The position numbers and the translations under genes were made by a program. From NCBI GenBank assembly GCA_003213135.1, contig QCNT01000001.1, forward strand, positions 62,001 to 126,000: a stretch of DNA of 64,000 nucleotides, in the 5' to 3' direction. Numbering within the stretch: the first letter of the stretch is position 1; every line of letters starts with the position of its first letter. Below the pieces are notes generated by a model. It did no database searches. It worked only from the letters and a program-made list of their open reading frames with translations, and had not been told where the DNA came from. Source of the stretch: Pelagibacteraceae bacterium AG-426-I15 (GTDB lineage: Bacteria; Pseudomonadota; Alphaproteobacteria; Pelagibacterales; Pelagibacteraceae). Shown here one piece after another: positions 37,533 to 47,749 of the stretch.

Positions 37533-38533
37533 AAAATAAAGAATTAACATTTTCTGGCGTTCAACCAACTGGAAATCTTCACTTAGGAAATTATTTAGGT
37601 GCAATGAAAAATTTTGTTAGTTTGCAAAATAAAATGCCTTGTATTTTTTGCGTTGTGGACTTACATGCAATAACAGTATTTAAAAATCCAAAAGAATTAA
37701 GAGAAAATATACTTGAAACAACAGCAGGTTTTATTGCTTGTGGCTTAGATTTTAATAAAAGTATAATCTTTAACCAATCCTCAGTAAGTGGGCACAGCGA
37801 ACTAGCTTGGATACTTAATTGTGTTTCAAGAGTTGGTTGGATGAATCGAATGACACAATTCAAAGAAAAAGCTGGATCAAATAAAGAAAATGCAAGCGTA
37901 GGTCTTTATGTCTACCCAAATTTAATGGCAGCAGATATTTTGCTTTACAAAGCCACCCACGTTCCAGTCGGAGACGATCAAAAACAACATTTGGAATTAG
38001 CAAGAGATATTGCTCAAAAGTTTAATAATGATTTTCAAAGCAAAAATTTTTTCCCTTTACCAGAACCTTTAATACAGAAAAATCTTTCAAGGATTATGAG
38101 TCTACGAGATGGTAAAAAGAAAATGAGCAAATCTGAAGAATCAGAATATTCCAGAATTGATTTAAAAGATAGCGAAGATGAAATTAAAAAAAAAATAAAA
38201 AAAGCCAAAACCGATTCTTTGCCGATCCCCGAAAAACTATCAGAATTAATTAATAGACCTGAGGCCTTAAATCTTTTAAGTATATATTCTTTTCTAACTA
38301 ATTCTAATTTAGAAACCACACTTAATTTAATGAAAGGTAAGGAATTCTCAAAATTCAAAAACGAATTATCAGATTTGATTATTTCAGTTGTTTGCCCTAT
38401 TGGAAAAAAAATTGAAAATTTAAAAAAAGATAAGTCACATCTAATTAAAATATTGAATGAGGGAACTTCTAGAGCAAGTTTAATTGCAGAAAAAAACATA
38501 AAAGAAGTTAAGGAAATAGTAGGTTTTGTGTGA
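37529..38533 (+). CDS. trpS: Tryptophanyl-tRNA synthetase
   Basis: Class I synthetase, 334 residues. The HIGH-like motif is [13 protein letters not shown] (GNLHLGN). [18 protein letters not shown] is the Trp/ATP-binding region, and [15 protein letters not shown] the intact KMSKS loop. ATG 37529 overlaps the end of murJ by 4 bases. A 43-base gap with a T-run (38549-38558) separates it from nfuA. Confidence 0.95.
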   Translation: MKNKELTFSGVQPTGNLHLGNYLGAMKNFVSLQNKMPCIFCVVDLHAITVFKNPKELRENILETTAGFIACGLDFNKSIIFNQSSVSGHSELAWILNCVSRVGWMNRMTQFKEKAGSNKENASVGLYVYPNLMAADILLYKATHVPVGDDQKQHLELARDIAQKFNNDFQSKNFFPLPEPLIQKNLSRIMSLRDGKKKMSKSEESEYSRIDLKDSEDEIKKKIKKAKTDSLPIPEKLSELINRPEALNLLSIYSFLTNSNLETTLNLMKGKEFSKFKNELSDLIISVVCPIGKKIENLKKDKSHLIKILNEGTSRASLIAEKNIKEVKEIVGFV

Positions 38534-38576
38534 CAAAATAATTAACGTTTTTTTTTCGCATATGATAAAATAAACT

Positions 38577-39134
38577 ATGATACAAATTGAAAATACTCCA
38601 AATCCAAACGCTTTAAAATTTTTATCAACTAATAAAATTTCAGAGATTGGAACAAAAGAATTTCAAAAAACAAGAATTTCAGAAGTTGATAATAATTTTG
38701 TTAAAAGTCTTTTAAATATAACAGGAATAGAATTAATATTATTTTCAGATAATTTTTTAAGTGTAAAAAAAGAGGAAGATGCAAACTGGGAAAATATTAA
38801 ACCATCAGTGATATCCTACCTAAATGACTATTTTCAAAAAAATAAAAAACCAATACTTCTTAAAAAAAACACAGAAGAGTCAAAAACTCATATTGATAAA
38901 AACAGCAATGAAACAATTAATCAAATTAATGATGTTTTGGAAACAAAAATTCGACCTGCTGTTGCAAAAGACGGCGGAGATATAAAATTTATATCTTTTG
39001 AGAAAGGGGTTGTAAAAGTTGAACTAAAAGGTAGTTGTTCGGGATGTCCAAGTTCGATGATGACATTAAAAAAAGGTGTTCAAAATTTGCTTAAACATTA
39101 TGTAAAAGAGGTTACATCTGTAGAAGCAATATAG
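38577..39134 (+). CDS. Fe-S scaffold/carrier NfuA-type protein
   Basis: A 185-residue protein with an N-terminal Nfu_N domain (IQIENTPNPNALKFL) and a C-terminal NifU-like domain. LETKIRPAVAKDGGDIKF and KGSCSGCPSSMMTLK in the latter supply Cys154 and Cys157, which bind a bridging [4Fe-4S] cluster between protomers. This two-domain form is the mitochondrial NFU1 / alphaproteobacterial type. It follows trpS as in other alphaproteobacteria; the UspA gene often between them is absent. Confidence 0.92.
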   Translation: MIQIENTPNPNALKFLSTNKISEIGTKEFQKTRISEVDNNFVKSLLNITGIELILFSDNFLSVKKEEDANWENIKPSVISYLNDYFQKNKKPILLKKNTEESKTHIDKNSNETINQINDVLETKIRPAVAKDGGDIKFISFEKGVVKVELKGSCSGCPSSMMTLKKGVQNLLKHYVKEVTSVEAI

Positions 39135-39141
39135 AACAAAA

Positions 39142-40309
39142 ATGAAAAAAAATATTCCATATCGAGAACAATTAGTTGAATTGTCTAAACTCTATAAAAT
39201 TCAAGAAATAAAAAATTATATAAATTCAAGAAAAAAACTTACGACCTCTCAAATTGAATTAATTTTGCTTAAAAACAAAGTTAGATTGCCAGAGCAGAGT
39301 TATAGTAAAAAAAAGGTTGCAGAGATACAATTTAAAGAGCAACTAGTTACAAATTTAATAGTAACTTGTTGTTTAATAGTTTTTCTAATCAGTTTGGTGA
39401 GTGTTAGGCCTTATATAAAAACAGTCACAAGCGAAATAAAATTTTCTTATGTAGCAAAAGAGTATAAGTCTAACCAAAAATTTTTATCAAATAAAAAAAA
39501 TGATAATTTAAAAAACTCTGAAAAGGATAATAAAATTAGCCTTGATACTAGAATTACTTTGAATTTATTTGAAAATTTAAAATACGATCTTAAAAGCATT
39601 AGATTAGGAGCTAGTGTTAAACCAGTTTATCTTTCTAAGCTACCCCCTGATTTAAAAAACATTAAAAGCACGTCCAAAAGAAAAGATACTTTTATAAAAA
39701 TAATTTTACCCTTAATCATTGATGAAAATAATAAAATTCTAGAAAATAGAAAAAAACTATTCAAAATTTTAAGCAAACCAGTAAATACAATGGGTGAAAA
39801 GCGTTGGTTGAAAAGACGTTTTGAAGATTATCAAGTAAAGAATGAGGACATTACCGAACTTAAATTAAGAATGGATATAATACCTGTTTCCTTAGCAATT
39901 TCCCAAGCAGCTAAAGAAAGTGGTTGGGGTACTTCTAGATTTGCTTTGCAAGGTAACGCAATGTTCGGTCAGTGGACATATGGAAAAGATGGAATTAAAC
40001 CAAAAGATAGTGTTGGAACAGGACACAAAGTGTTAAAGTTCCCAATGTTGCGTTCATCTATAATGGCTTACCAAAAAAAACTTAAATACCCATAAAGCTT
40101 ATGGAGAATTTAGAGAAGAAAGAGCAAATATAAGAGAAAAAAATAAAAAATTATCTGGTTTAGATTTGGTAAATTACCTAGAAAGCTATGCAGCAACAGG
40201 TAAAGATTATGTTAAAATTCTTACAAGCATTATTAATCAAAATAGTTTAACAGATTTTGATAATTCAAATTTAATGAATACTAACAGAGATAGCTCATTA
40301 ACTTTATAA
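39142..40309 (+). pseudogene. Bax-type glucosaminidase, frameshifted in an A8 run
   Basis: The first frame (39142-40095, 317 codons) encodes a protein with an N-terminal membrane segment (about residues 75-95). A Bax/FlgJ-like glucosaminidase domain follows (ISQAAKESGWGTSRFALQGNAMFGQW, Glu as probable catalyst). It ends abruptly after MAYQKKLKYP. In the next frame the expected continuation is intact: NLNTHKAYGEFREERANIRE through to TAA at 40307-40309. The shift falls at CAAAAAAAAC (A8 at 40073-40080); seven A would restore one 388-residue protein. This may be a sequencing error, a recent null mutation, or slippage-corrected expression. The product would cleave peptidoglycan or glycans. Confidence 0.8.
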
Positions 40310-41401
40310 ATTAGAAATTACAAATTGAATACCTAGCCATCGCCACTCCCCCGTACTTTTTCTTGAAGAGCAATTAATTCTTCCTCTTTCCGTAGTAAAT
40401 TTTCCATCTAAAAATATTCTTAACTCATTATCGTTTATAAATTCTATTTTAGATTTTCTCCATTTATTTTCTTCGTTTGAATAACAGTTAATATTTTTAA
40501 TATTTGGACCATCATCAAAAAAAACAACTTTAACATCTGGTGGATTATTTTTATCCCCTATATATTTTTCTTCTGGAATTATTTTCTTATAAGGCAAGGG
40601 AATAGTTCTAAGTAGATTTTTAAATCTTTTAATTTCTCCATATTTTTCATTAATAGGAAATCTTGGAAGTGTAAACTTGTCTTTTGTTAGATCCATAACT
40701 CCTGAATGCTGACCAAATGCATAATTAAAACCTAGATCTTTAACAATTTTTTTATAGGAGTTTTTATATTCACCAAAAGGATATGCAAAAAAATCCGTCG
40801 TATGATTTAGTTTATCCTTAAATAATTTAATTGATATTTCTATATCTTTTTTGATCTCAGTGTCAGATTTATCAACTAGATAATCGTGAGAGTGACTATG
40901 ATTTCCAATATGAACAAAATCAAATTTTAAAATTTCTCTTAATTCGTCCCAATTCATATAACCGGGAGACCCAACAGTTTTAGTATTAACAAAAATAATG
41001 AATGGTATTTTCTGTTTTTTTAAAATTGGCCATGCATTTTTATAAAAAGACGAAAAACCATCATCAATTGTTAGTAAAATTTTCTTTTTATTATTTTTTT
41101 TATTTATAGCCTCTTTAAATTCAAGATAAGTAATAAATTTAAGATTTGAGTTTTTAATGGTTTCAATATGTAATTTAAAGTCCTCAAGCCTAATATTAGT
41201 TGAAGGATATTTATTTTCTTCAAAACGGTGGTACATTATTGACATGACCCCCAGATCTTCCGAACTGTTTGCCTTCGAAAAAGAATTGTTTAATGAAAGA
41301 AAAGAAACTATAAATAAAAAAATGATAAAAGATTTTCTAATAATAAGTTTCACAGGCAAAAATAATTTTATTGGTTTAAAAATTAATAGTAATTTTTTCA
41401 T
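40304..41401 (-). CDS. Polysaccharide deacetylase (NodB) family protein
   Basis: A 365-residue exported protein. The N-terminus is hydrophobic and Lys-rich, with a signal segment KSFIIFLFIVSFLSLNNSFSKA. The NodB homology domain has ILLTIDDGFSSF (catalytic and metal Asp pair) and HIGNHSHSHDYL (metal His pair). The C-terminal ~90 residues (from about 275) carry a Cys pair (NCYS, INCSSR) and are not recognised. ATG 41401 is given, but GTG 41353 would give MKLIIRKSFIIFLF, a neater signal peptide. Either start overlaps the divergent tsaB start. It probably acts on cell-wall or exopolysaccharide acetyl groups. Confidence 0.82.
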   Translation of the reverse strand: MKKLLLIFKPIKLFLPVKLIIRKSFIIFLFIVSFLSLNNSFSKANSSEDLGVMSIMYHRFEENKYPSTNIRLEDFKLHIETIKNSNLKFITYLEFKEAINKKNNKKKILLTIDDGFSSFYKNAWPILKKQKIPFIIFVNTKTVGSPGYMNWDELREILKFDFVHIGNHSHSHDYLVDKSDTEIKKDIEISIKLFKDKLNHTTDFFAYPFGEYKNSYKKIVKDLGFNYAFGQHSGVMDLTKDKFTLPRFPINEKYGEIKRFKNLLRTIPLPYKKIIPEEKYIGDKNNPPDVKVVFFDDGPNIKNINCYSNEENKWRKSKIEFINDNELRIFLDGKFTTERGRINCSSRKSTGEWRWLGIQFVISNL

Positions 41402-41705
41402 TAAAAGATTTCAAACAAATATTAAAGATAATAAATTAATTGTGAATAATATATTGCAATTTACCAAACAAAAAAAAGCCAAAATTGATAAAAATTTTTC
41501 GGTTATTGTTAATCTTGGCCCGGGTAGCTTCTCAGGAGTAAGGATTTCGTTAGCAATAGGCAAGGGAATTGAGATATCAAAGGGTGCAAATTTATATGGG
41601 TATAAAAATGTCAATTTAAGGGAACTAAATCGTAAAAATATCGAGTTATTAATTATGAAAAATTTAATAGAAAAAAGTTTGATTAAACCAGTATATATAA
41701 GTTAA
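41322..41705 (+). CDS. tsaB: TsaB-like tRNA threonylcarbamoyladenosine (t6A) factor, short
   Basis: The segment NLGPGSFSGVRISLAIGKGIEI is the diagnostic TsaB motif (GPGSFTGLRIGLAxAKGL). DFLIISFTGKNNFIGL replaces the usual ILAIDTS start. The protein ends KPVYIS, like the family's final LLPVYLR, but the second actin-like lobe between is almost missing: 127 residues against roughly 220-230 in E. coli. ATG 41322 is taken as the start; a longer open frame back to 41157 runs antisense to the deacetylase gene and lacks homology. TsaB scaffolds TsaD in t6A37 synthesis. It overlaps the divergent deacetylase start. It precedes fur, with rimI, usual between them, absent. Confidence 0.78.
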   Translation: MIKDFLIISFTGKNNFIGLKINSNFFIKRFQTNIKDNKLIVNNILQFTKQKKAKIDKNFSVIVNLGPGSFSGVRISLAIGKGIEISKGANLYGYKNVNLRELNRKNIELLIMKNLIEKSLIKPVYIS

Positions 41706-41719
41706 ATTAATAAAAATTT

Positions 41720-42148
41720 ATGAGTAAAATTGAAGAAAAATGTAAAGAAAAGGGAGTTCGACTTACAGAGCAAAGAAAAGTTATAGCTAAAGTAATATCT
41801 GACTCCAAAGAGACATTTGGATCAAAAGATCATCCAGATGTTGACGAGCTTCATAAGAGGGCATCCTTAATTGATAAAAAAATAAGTATAGCTACAGTTT
41901 ACAGAACTATAAAACTTTTTGAAGAGTCTGGAATTTTAATTAGACATGATTTCAAAGAAGGAAAATCTAGGTATGAACCTACAACAGATGAACATCACAA
42001 TCATTTGATAGATATCAATACTGGAGATATAGTTGAGTTCGTCGATAAAGATGTAGAAGATCTCCAGAAAAAAATAGCAAATAAATTAGGATATAAATTG
42101 GTTGATCATAAACTTGAACTTTATGGATCAAAAATTAAAAAAAAATAG
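41720..42148 (+). CDS. fur: Fur-family regulator (Fur/Mur)
   Basis: A 142-residue metal-responsive repressor. The DNA-binding winged helix holds GVRLTEQRKVIAKVI and ISIATVYRTIKLFEESGIL. The metal sites are HDF...and DEHHNHLIDINTGDIVEF. It lacks the C-terminal CxxC zinc pairs, as many alphaproteobacterial Fur/Mur proteins do. Located between tsaB and miaB in the ancestral order. In alphaproteobacteria this position often holds Mur, a manganese sensor, and sequence alone does not settle Fe versus Mn. Confidence 0.88.
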   Translation: MSKIEEKCKEKGVRLTEQRKVIAKVISDSKETFGSKDHPDVDELHKRASLIDKKISIATVYRTIKLFEESGILIRHDFKEGKSRYEPTTDEHHNHLIDINTGDIVEFVDKDVEDLQKKIANKLGYKLVDHKLELYGSKIKKK

Positions 42149-43493
42149 AAAATTGCAAAAAAATTTTTTCATCAAAACTTTCGGTTGTCAAATGAACGAA
42201 TATGATAGCAATCGTATTGCAGACTTAGTAAAAACAATCGGATATAAAAAAACAGATAATTTAGAAAATACTGATTGTTATATTTTAAACACATGCCACA
42301 TAAGAGAAAAAGCAACTGAAAAAGTTTATCACGATATAGGTAGACTTAAGAAAAAATATAGAAATAAAAAAAAGCCAATTGTGTTAGTCACAGGATGTGT
42401 TGCCCAAGCCGAAAATGAGGAAATGCTTAAAAGAGAAACTTATATCGATGCGGTAGTGGGTCCTCAATCTTATCAAAATATTCCTAAAATTTTGAAAAAA
42501 ATAAATGATAATAAAAGAAAATTAAATTTTACAGATTTTGATGTAATTGAAAAATTTGATAAATTAAATTTGATTAAAAATCATGAATCTAAAATTTCAT
42601 CTTTTATTACAATCCAGGAAGGTTGTGATAAATTCTGTAATTTCTGTGTAGTTCCCTATACAAGAGGAGCAGAATATTCTAGATCTTTAGATGAAATTTT
42701 AATTGAAGCCAGAGAATTAATTTTAAATGGAACGAAAGAAATTACATTGTTGGGTCAAAATGTTAATGCATACAGTTACAATAAAGGTAAAAAAATTCTA
42801 AGATTATCTGATATAATTAGAAGCTTAAGTAAAATTGAAGAATTAGAGAGAATTAGATATACGACTTCACACCCAAAGGATATGACGGATGATTTAATAG
42901 ACTGTTATAAAGATGAAAAAAAACTTATGCCCTTTCTTCATTTACCTGCGCAAAGTGGTTCCAATACAATATTAAAAAAAATGAATCGTAAATACACTAA
43001 AGAGGAATATTTATTAATAGTAGAAAAAATGAGAAAAATTTCTCCCAACATACAGTTTTCTAGTGATTTTATAGTTGGTTACCCAGGTGAAACCGAAAAA
43101 GATTTTAAAGATACTGTAGATTTAGTTAAAAGGGTTGAATTTATTAACTCTTTTTCATTTATATACAATAAGAGACCTGGAACACCTGCTTCAAATTCAG
43201 TCTCTATTGAAAATAAAGTGCAAAAAGAAAGATTAATAATTCTTCAAAATTTGTTAGAGGATATTCAAAAAAATAAAAATAAAAAAAATGTAGGTAAATT
43301 AAAAAATATTTTAGTAGAAAATAAACTAAAAAACCAAAATAAATATTTTGGAAGAACGCCCGAATTAACCCCTGTAATTTTTGATGCAAACGAGCAAGAC
43401 ATCGGGAAAATTATTAAAATAGAAATAAAAGACTTCAATCAAAATTCTTTATTTGGATCAAAAATAAAAATAAACAAAGAGGTCGCCGCATAA
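42123..43493 (+). CDS. miaB: tRNA-2-methylthio-N6-isopentenyladenosine synthase MiaB
   Basis: Radical-SAM methylthiotransferase acting on A37. An N-terminal UPF0004 domain begins FFIKTFGCQMNEYDSNRI, and conserved Cys lie in NTCHIREKA and VTGCVAQA. The radical-SAM cluster motif is EGCDKFCNFCVVPYTRG (C-x3-C-x2-C). HLPAQSGSNTILKKMNR follows, with a C-terminal TRAM domain. I take ATG 42123 (MDQKLKKN) over 42102. It overlaps fur by 26 bases and touches phoH. Confidence 0.95.
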   Translation: MDQKLKKNRKLQKNFFIKTFGCQMNEYDSNRIADLVKTIGYKKTDNLENTDCYILNTCHIREKATEKVYHDIGRLKKKYRNKKKPIVLVTGCVAQAENEEMLKRETYIDAVVGPQSYQNIPKILKKINDNKRKLNFTDFDVIEKFDKLNLIKNHESKISSFITIQEGCDKFCNFCVVPYTRGAEYSRSLDEILIEARELILNGTKEITLLGQNVNAYSYNKGKKILRLSDIIRSLSKIEELERIRYTTSHPKDMTDDLIDCYKDEKKLMPFLHLPAQSGSNTILKKMNRKYTKEEYLLIVEKMRKISPNIQFSSDFIVGYPGETEKDFKDTVDLVKRVEFINSFSFIYNKRPGTPASNSVSIENKVQKERLIILQNLLEDIQKNKNKKNVGKLKNILVENKLKNQNKYFGRTPELTPVIFDANEQDIGKIIKIEIKDFNQNSLFGSKIKINKEVAA

Positions 43494-44506
43494 TGTTGGA
43501 GGCCAGAAATTTAGACAAACAAGTTCTGATCAAAAAAATAGACAATGAAACTCTGAGTATCAAAATATTTGATAATAAAATGTTGATGGCAGTAGTCGGT
43601 GAATTCAATAAAAACTTAATAGAACTAGAGAAATTAACAAAAACTAAACTCTTTTTCAGAGGAAATTCGATTACAGTAAAGGGAGATAAAAATTCAATTA
43701 CAAACGTTTCTGAGTCTATAAAATATTTAGCTAATAAATTTCTAGTTACCAATTCCATAGAAAATGGTGATATAATTTCATCTATTAAAAATGATATGAC
43801 ATATTCAAACGAGAAAGATAAAAATAATATAAGACCATTAGGTCAGATAATCAAAACTCCTAAAAGGTCTGTTGTTCCAAGATCAAAAAAACAATCAGAA
43901 TACCTGGAAGCTTTAATGAGAGAAAAAATAGTTGTATCCTTAGGGCCTGCAGGTACAGGAAAAAGTTATTTAGCAGTGTCAGTAGGTGTGAAAATGTTAA
44001 TGGAAAAAAAAGTAGAAAGAGTTATTTTATCAAGACCAGCTGTAGAGGCCGGTGAAAAATTAGGTTTTCTACCTGGTGATATGAAAGATAAAGTAGATCC
44101 ATATCTACGTCCTCTTTACGATGCATTATATGATTTGTTTGGATATGAAAAAATTCAAAAAAAAATTGAAACAGGAGAAATAGAAATAGCACCCTTGGCC
44201 TTCATGAGAGGAAGAACTTTAAAAAATTCTTTTGCAATATTAGATGAAGCTCAAAATGCTTCTTTAACTCAAATTAAAATGTTTCTTACAAGAATAGGAG
44301 AAAATTCTAAGCTTGTAGTAAATGGAGATCCATCACAAATTGATTTAATAAATAAAAATCATTCAGGTTTGCTAAAATCTCAATCGATTTTAAAGGGAGT
44401 AAAAGAAATCAAATTTATAGAATTTGACCATAATGATGTAGCAAGACATCCATTGGTTGCAAAAATAGTAGAGGCTTATCAAAAAAAAATTAATGATAAA
44501 AATTGA
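43493..44506 (+). CDS. PhoH-like ATPase
   Basis: A 337-residue cytoplasmic ATPase. An N-terminal KH-like segment precedes the P-loop VVSLGPAGTGKSYLAVSVG near residues 145-163. FAILDEAQNASLTQIKMFLTR and VNGDPSQIDL are the Walker B and downstream helicase-like motifs. PhoH is linked to RNA metabolism together with YbeY, whose gene follows with a 14-base overlap. One-base overlap with the miaB stop (TAATG). Confidence 0.94.
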   Translation: MLEARNLDKQVLIKKIDNETLSIKIFDNKMLMAVVGEFNKNLIELEKLTKTKLFFRGNSITVKGDKNSITNVSESIKYLANKFLVTNSIENGDIISSIKNDMTYSNEKDKNNIRPLGQIIKTPKRSVVPRSKKQSEYLEALMREKIVVSLGPAGTGKSYLAVSVGVKMLMEKKVERVILSRPAVEAGEKLGFLPGDMKDKVDPYLRPLYDALYDLFGYEKIQKKIETGEIEIAPLAFMRGRTLKNSFAILDEAQNASLTQIKMFLTRIGENSKLVVNGDPSQIDLINKNHSGLLKSQSILKGVKEIKFIEFDHNDVARHPLVAKIVEAYQKKINDKN

Positions 44507-44963
44507 TGTTTTTATTCAAGAAAAAAAGTGGAAAAAACATATCGTCAATCCGGAAAAATACTTAAAACAGCAAATCAATAAGATAAAAAATCTAATCCCG
44601 CTTATAAAGAACAAGAACATTAGCCTGTCAATTATGTTGTCAGGAAATAAAAATATTAAAAATCTCAATAAAAGATATAGATGCAAAAATAAAACAACAG
44701 ATATTTTATCTTTCCCTTTTTATAAAAACAATGATTTAAAAAAAAAAATCAAAGTTAACAAGAATACGTATTTAGGCGATATAATTTTAAATTATTATAA
44801 AATTAAAAAATTACATAAAAAAATTTTTATAAATGAATTTAACAAACTTTGGGTTCATGGATTCTTGCATTTATTAGGTTACAAACATTATAAAAATAAA
44901 GATTATTATAAAATGAATAAATTAGAAAAAGAAATTTTAAGTAGGATCGGAAATACTAAATGA
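44493..44963 (+). CDS. ybeY: Endoribonuclease YbeY
   Basis: A 156-residue Zn-dependent RNase needed for 16S rRNA 3' maturation. The metal motif is WVHGFLHLLGYKHYK (H-x3-H-x5-H). The family usually has GYDH; here Asp is replaced by Lys. KTTDILSFPF and YLGDIILNYYKI are also conserved. Extreme Lys/Asn/Ile content. It overlaps phoH by 14 bases and lnt by 4; the CorC/TlyC gene usual between ybeY and lnt is absent. Confidence 0.9.
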   Translation: MIKIDVFIQEKKWKKHIVNPEKYLKQQINKIKNLIPLIKNKNISLSIMLSGNKNIKNLNKRYRCKNKTTDILSFPFYKNNDLKKKIKVNKNTYLGDIILNYYKIKKLHKKIFINEFNKLWVHGFLHLLGYKHYKNKDYYKMNKLEKEILSRIGNTK

Positions 44964-46531
44964 TCAACTTTTTTAATAAGAGAATATTTATTTTATTTAT
45001 TTTCCCAATTATTTTAGGTGGTATATCAGTTCTTAGCTTTCAACCTTTTAATGTTTTTTTATTAAATTTTCTGACTCTACCCGCATTATTTTACCTTATT
45101 TTGTACGTTAAAAAAAAATCTAAAAGTATTTATAGAAAAAAACCTTTTATTAAAAATTTATTTTATTTAGGCACCTCTTATGGATTTGGCTTTTTTTTCT
45201 TTGGATTGTACTGGATTATTTACTCAATGACTTTTGATGACCAATTTAAAATTTTCATCCCCTTTGGACTTTTTTTAATTCCACTTTTTTTGTCCGTTTT
45301 TTTTTCTATTCCAATTATTATCTGCGGCACATTAATTGAGGAAAAAATATCATCTATTCTTTTTATAAGCCTTGTTTTTGGATTTGCTGATTTTCTGAGA
45401 GGATTTATACTTACAGGATTTCCATGGAATTTATGGATTTATAGCTTATCGTCAAGCATAGAGAATTTACAGCTACTAGATAGTTTGGGTTTTCTTACTT
45501 TGAATTTAATCACCATCACAATTTTCTTTATTCCTTCGGTCATTTTTATGAAGAATTTTAGTAAATATTTTATATTAGGAATTTTTATTACAATATTATT
45601 TTCAAATTATTTTTATGGATCATTTAAAATAAATTCCTTTAATAAAAATACAAAGAGTTCAAATCAGACAATTAATTTCAAAATTGTTACAGCAGGTTTA
45701 AAATTATCTGAATTTAATGATCCAAAAAATGTGGCTTCAAAACTTATAAAAATGAGCGAACCTGAAAAAGAAAAAAATACAATTTTTGTTTGGCCCGAAG
45801 GTGCGTTTATGAGTGAATATTTTTTTAAAGTAAAAAAAAATGAAAAAATTAAAAAACTATTTAGAGATAATTTTTCAAAAAATCATTTAATAATATTGGG
45901 TGCAAGTACATTAAAAAAAAATACCTTAAAAGAAAAATATTTTAATAGTATGATAGTTGTTGATAATAACCTGAATATTGTTTCAAAATATGATAAAAAA
46001 AAACTTGTTCCTTTCGGAGAGTTTTTACCTCTTGAAAATCTTTTAAGTGGATTAGGTTTAAAAAAAATTACTCCTGGTTACTCATCATTTTCAAAAGGTG
46101 AAACAAAATCTTTATTAGAGTTTGATTTTAAAGAAATCAATTTAAAATTATTACCACTTGTATGTTATGAAATTATTTTTCATAATTTTATTGAGAAAAA
46201 CAAAAATCAATTTGATTTAATAGTAAATATTTCTGAGGATGCGTGGTTTGGAGACAGCATCGGACCTCACCAACATTTTGCAAAAGCGATTTTTAGGTCT
46301 ATAGAATCAAGAAAATTTTTAATAAGATCTGCAAATAAAGGAAAAAGCGTTTTCGTTGACCCTACCGGCAAAGTTATAAAGGTTTTACAACCAAACGAGT
46401 CTGGCAATATTGAGCTAGAAATACCAATTTTAGAAGATACGAACTATCAATACAAAAAAAGTTTGATATTTTTATTGCTTTTAATTACATATGTTCTTGC
46501 ATTTTTTATTTTACGTAAATTAAAAATTTAA
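44960..46531 (+). CDS. lnt: Apolipoprotein N-acyltransferase
   Basis: Inner-membrane enzyme that adds the third acyl chain to lipoproteins. Six or so N-terminal membrane segments precede a nitrilase domain. That domain has the Glu in [12 protein letters not shown], the Lys in [14 protein letters not shown] and the Cys in [30 protein letters not shown] is a further signature. 523 residues. The stop shares its last base with the metK ATG (TAATG). Confidence 0.94.
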   Translation: MINFFNKRIFILFIFPIILGGISVLSFQPFNVFLLNFLTLPALFYLILYVKKKSKSIYRKKPFIKNLFYLGTSYGFGFFFFGLYWIIYSMTFDDQFKIFIPFGLFLIPLFLSVFFSIPIIICGTLIEEKISSILFISLVFGFADFLRGFILTGFPWNLWIYSLSSSIENLQLLDSLGFLTLNLITITIFFIPSVIFMKNFSKYFILGIFITILFSNYFYGSFKINSFNKNTKSSNQTINFKIVTAGLKLSEFNDPKNVASKLIKMSEPEKEKNTIFVWPEGAFMSEYFFKVKKNEKIKKLFRDNFSKNHLIILGASTLKKNTLKEKYFNSMIVVDNNLNIVSKYDKKKLVPFGEFLPLENLLSGLGLKKITPGYSSFSKGETKSLLEFDFKEINLKLLPLVCYEIIFHNFIEKNKNQFDLIVNISEDAWFGDSIGPHQHFAKAIFRSIESRKFLIRSANKGKSVFVDPTGKVIKVLQPNESGNIELEIPILEDTNYQYKKSLIFLLLLITYVLAFFILRKLKI

Positions 46532-47694
46532 TGAAATTTAATAATTATTTTTTTACAAGTGAGTCAGTTTCAGAAGGTCATCCAGATAAAGTATGTGATC
46601 GAATTTCTGATATGGTCGTAGATACTTATATATCAAAAGATCCTCAATCCAGAGTCGCTTGTGAAACACTCACAACAACTAATAGAGTCATTTTAGCTGG
46701 AGAAACTAGGGGCCCCGAAACTAAAAAAGAAGAATTGATTGAAAAAGTAAGAGGATGTATCAAAGATATAGGGTACGAACAAAAAGGATTTCATTGGAAG
46801 AATTGTAAAATAGATGTCCATCTTCATTCACAATCTTCTGATATAGCAATGGGAGTTGACTCTAAAGGAAACAAAGATGAAGGTGCAGGTGATCAAGGTA
46901 TAATGTTTGGTTATGCATGTGACGAAACAGAAGTTTTAATGCCTGCCCCAATTTATTACTCACACAAAATTTTAGAATTAATGGCTTCAGATAGAAAAAA
47001 GGGAATTGCCGACAAATTAGAGCCAGATTCAAAAAGCCAAGTCACCATGAAATACGAGAATGGAAAACCAGTAAAAGTGACCTCGGTTGTAATTTCTACC
47101 CAACATTCCCCAGAAGTTGATCAATCACAGGTCAAGGAAATTGTCAGACCATATTTAGAAAAAGCAATTCCAAAAAGTTTGATTTCAGATTTAAAAGATG
47201 AAGAATTTTATGTAAACCCAACTGGCCAATTTATTATTGGAGGTCCCGATGGTGACACTGGTCTTACAGGAAGAAAAATTATTGTTGATACTTACGGAGG
47301 TGCGGCACCACATGGCGGAGGAGCTTTTTCTGGCAAAGACCCAAGTAAAGTTGATAGGTCAGCTGCATATGCTGCTAGATATGTTGCAAAAAACGTCGTA
47401 GCCTCAAAAATTGCAAAAAAATGTTTAATACAATTGTCTTATGCAATTGGAGTTTCAAAACCTTTATCAATTTTTGTTGATCTCTTCGATGGCGATGAAG
47501 AGAAAGCACAAGATGTTCAAAAATTAATTCAAGATAATTTTGATTTAAGTCCAAGAGGAATAAGAGAAATGCTATCGCTTAATAAACCTATATATGAGTG
47601 CACAGCAGCATATGGCCATTTCGGCAGAAAACCAGATTCAAAGGGCAGTTTTTCATGGGAAAAAACTGATAAAACAGGTATTTTTAAAAAGTAA
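46531..47694 (+). CDS. metK: S-adenosylmethionine synthetase
   Basis: Makes SAM from methionine and ATP, 387 residues. [20 protein letters not shown] is the N-terminal signature, [13 protein letters not shown] the ATP-binding hexapeptide region, and [19 protein letters not shown] the C-terminal phosphate-binding loop. It is cotranslated with lnt and has no riboswitch-like leader. It is followed by a terminator, not by trmB and rimP as in many relatives. Confidence 0.97.
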   Translation: MKFNNYFFTSESVSEGHPDKVCDRISDMVVDTYISKDPQSRVACETLTTTNRVILAGETRGPETKKEELIEKVRGCIKDIGYEQKGFHWKNCKIDVHLHSQSSDIAMGVDSKGNKDEGAGDQGIMFGYACDETEVLMPAPIYYSHKILELMASDRKKGIADKLEPDSKSQVTMKYENGKPVKVTSVVISTQHSPEVDQSQVKEIVRPYLEKAIPKSLISDLKDEEFYVNPTGQFIIGGPDGDTGLTGRKIIVDTYGGAAPHGGGAFSGKDPSKVDRSAAYAARYVAKNVVASKIAKKCLIQLSYAIGVSKPLSIFVDLFDGDEEKAQDVQKLIQDNFDLSPRGIREMLSLNKPIYECTAAYGHFGRKPDSKGSFSWEKTDKTGIFKK

Positions 47695-47749
47695 TTCTTG
47701 AAAAAGCTGAAATTTTAAATTAAAAACTAATTAAGTTATCTGGAATTAC

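Noticed and set aside
38534-38576. T-run after trpS as a terminator
   Set aside because: The T tract (38549-38558) is not preceded by a stem; poly-T runs are common here.
41157-41321. N-terminal extension of the tsaB frame
   Set aside because: These codons are antisense to the conserved NodB region of the deacetylase and show no TsaB homology; TsaB similarity begins after ATG 41322.
46400-46531. SAM riboswitch before metK
   Set aside because: metK overlaps the lnt stop codon, leaving no untranslated leader; no SAM-II or SAM-V-like pseudoknot is apparent.
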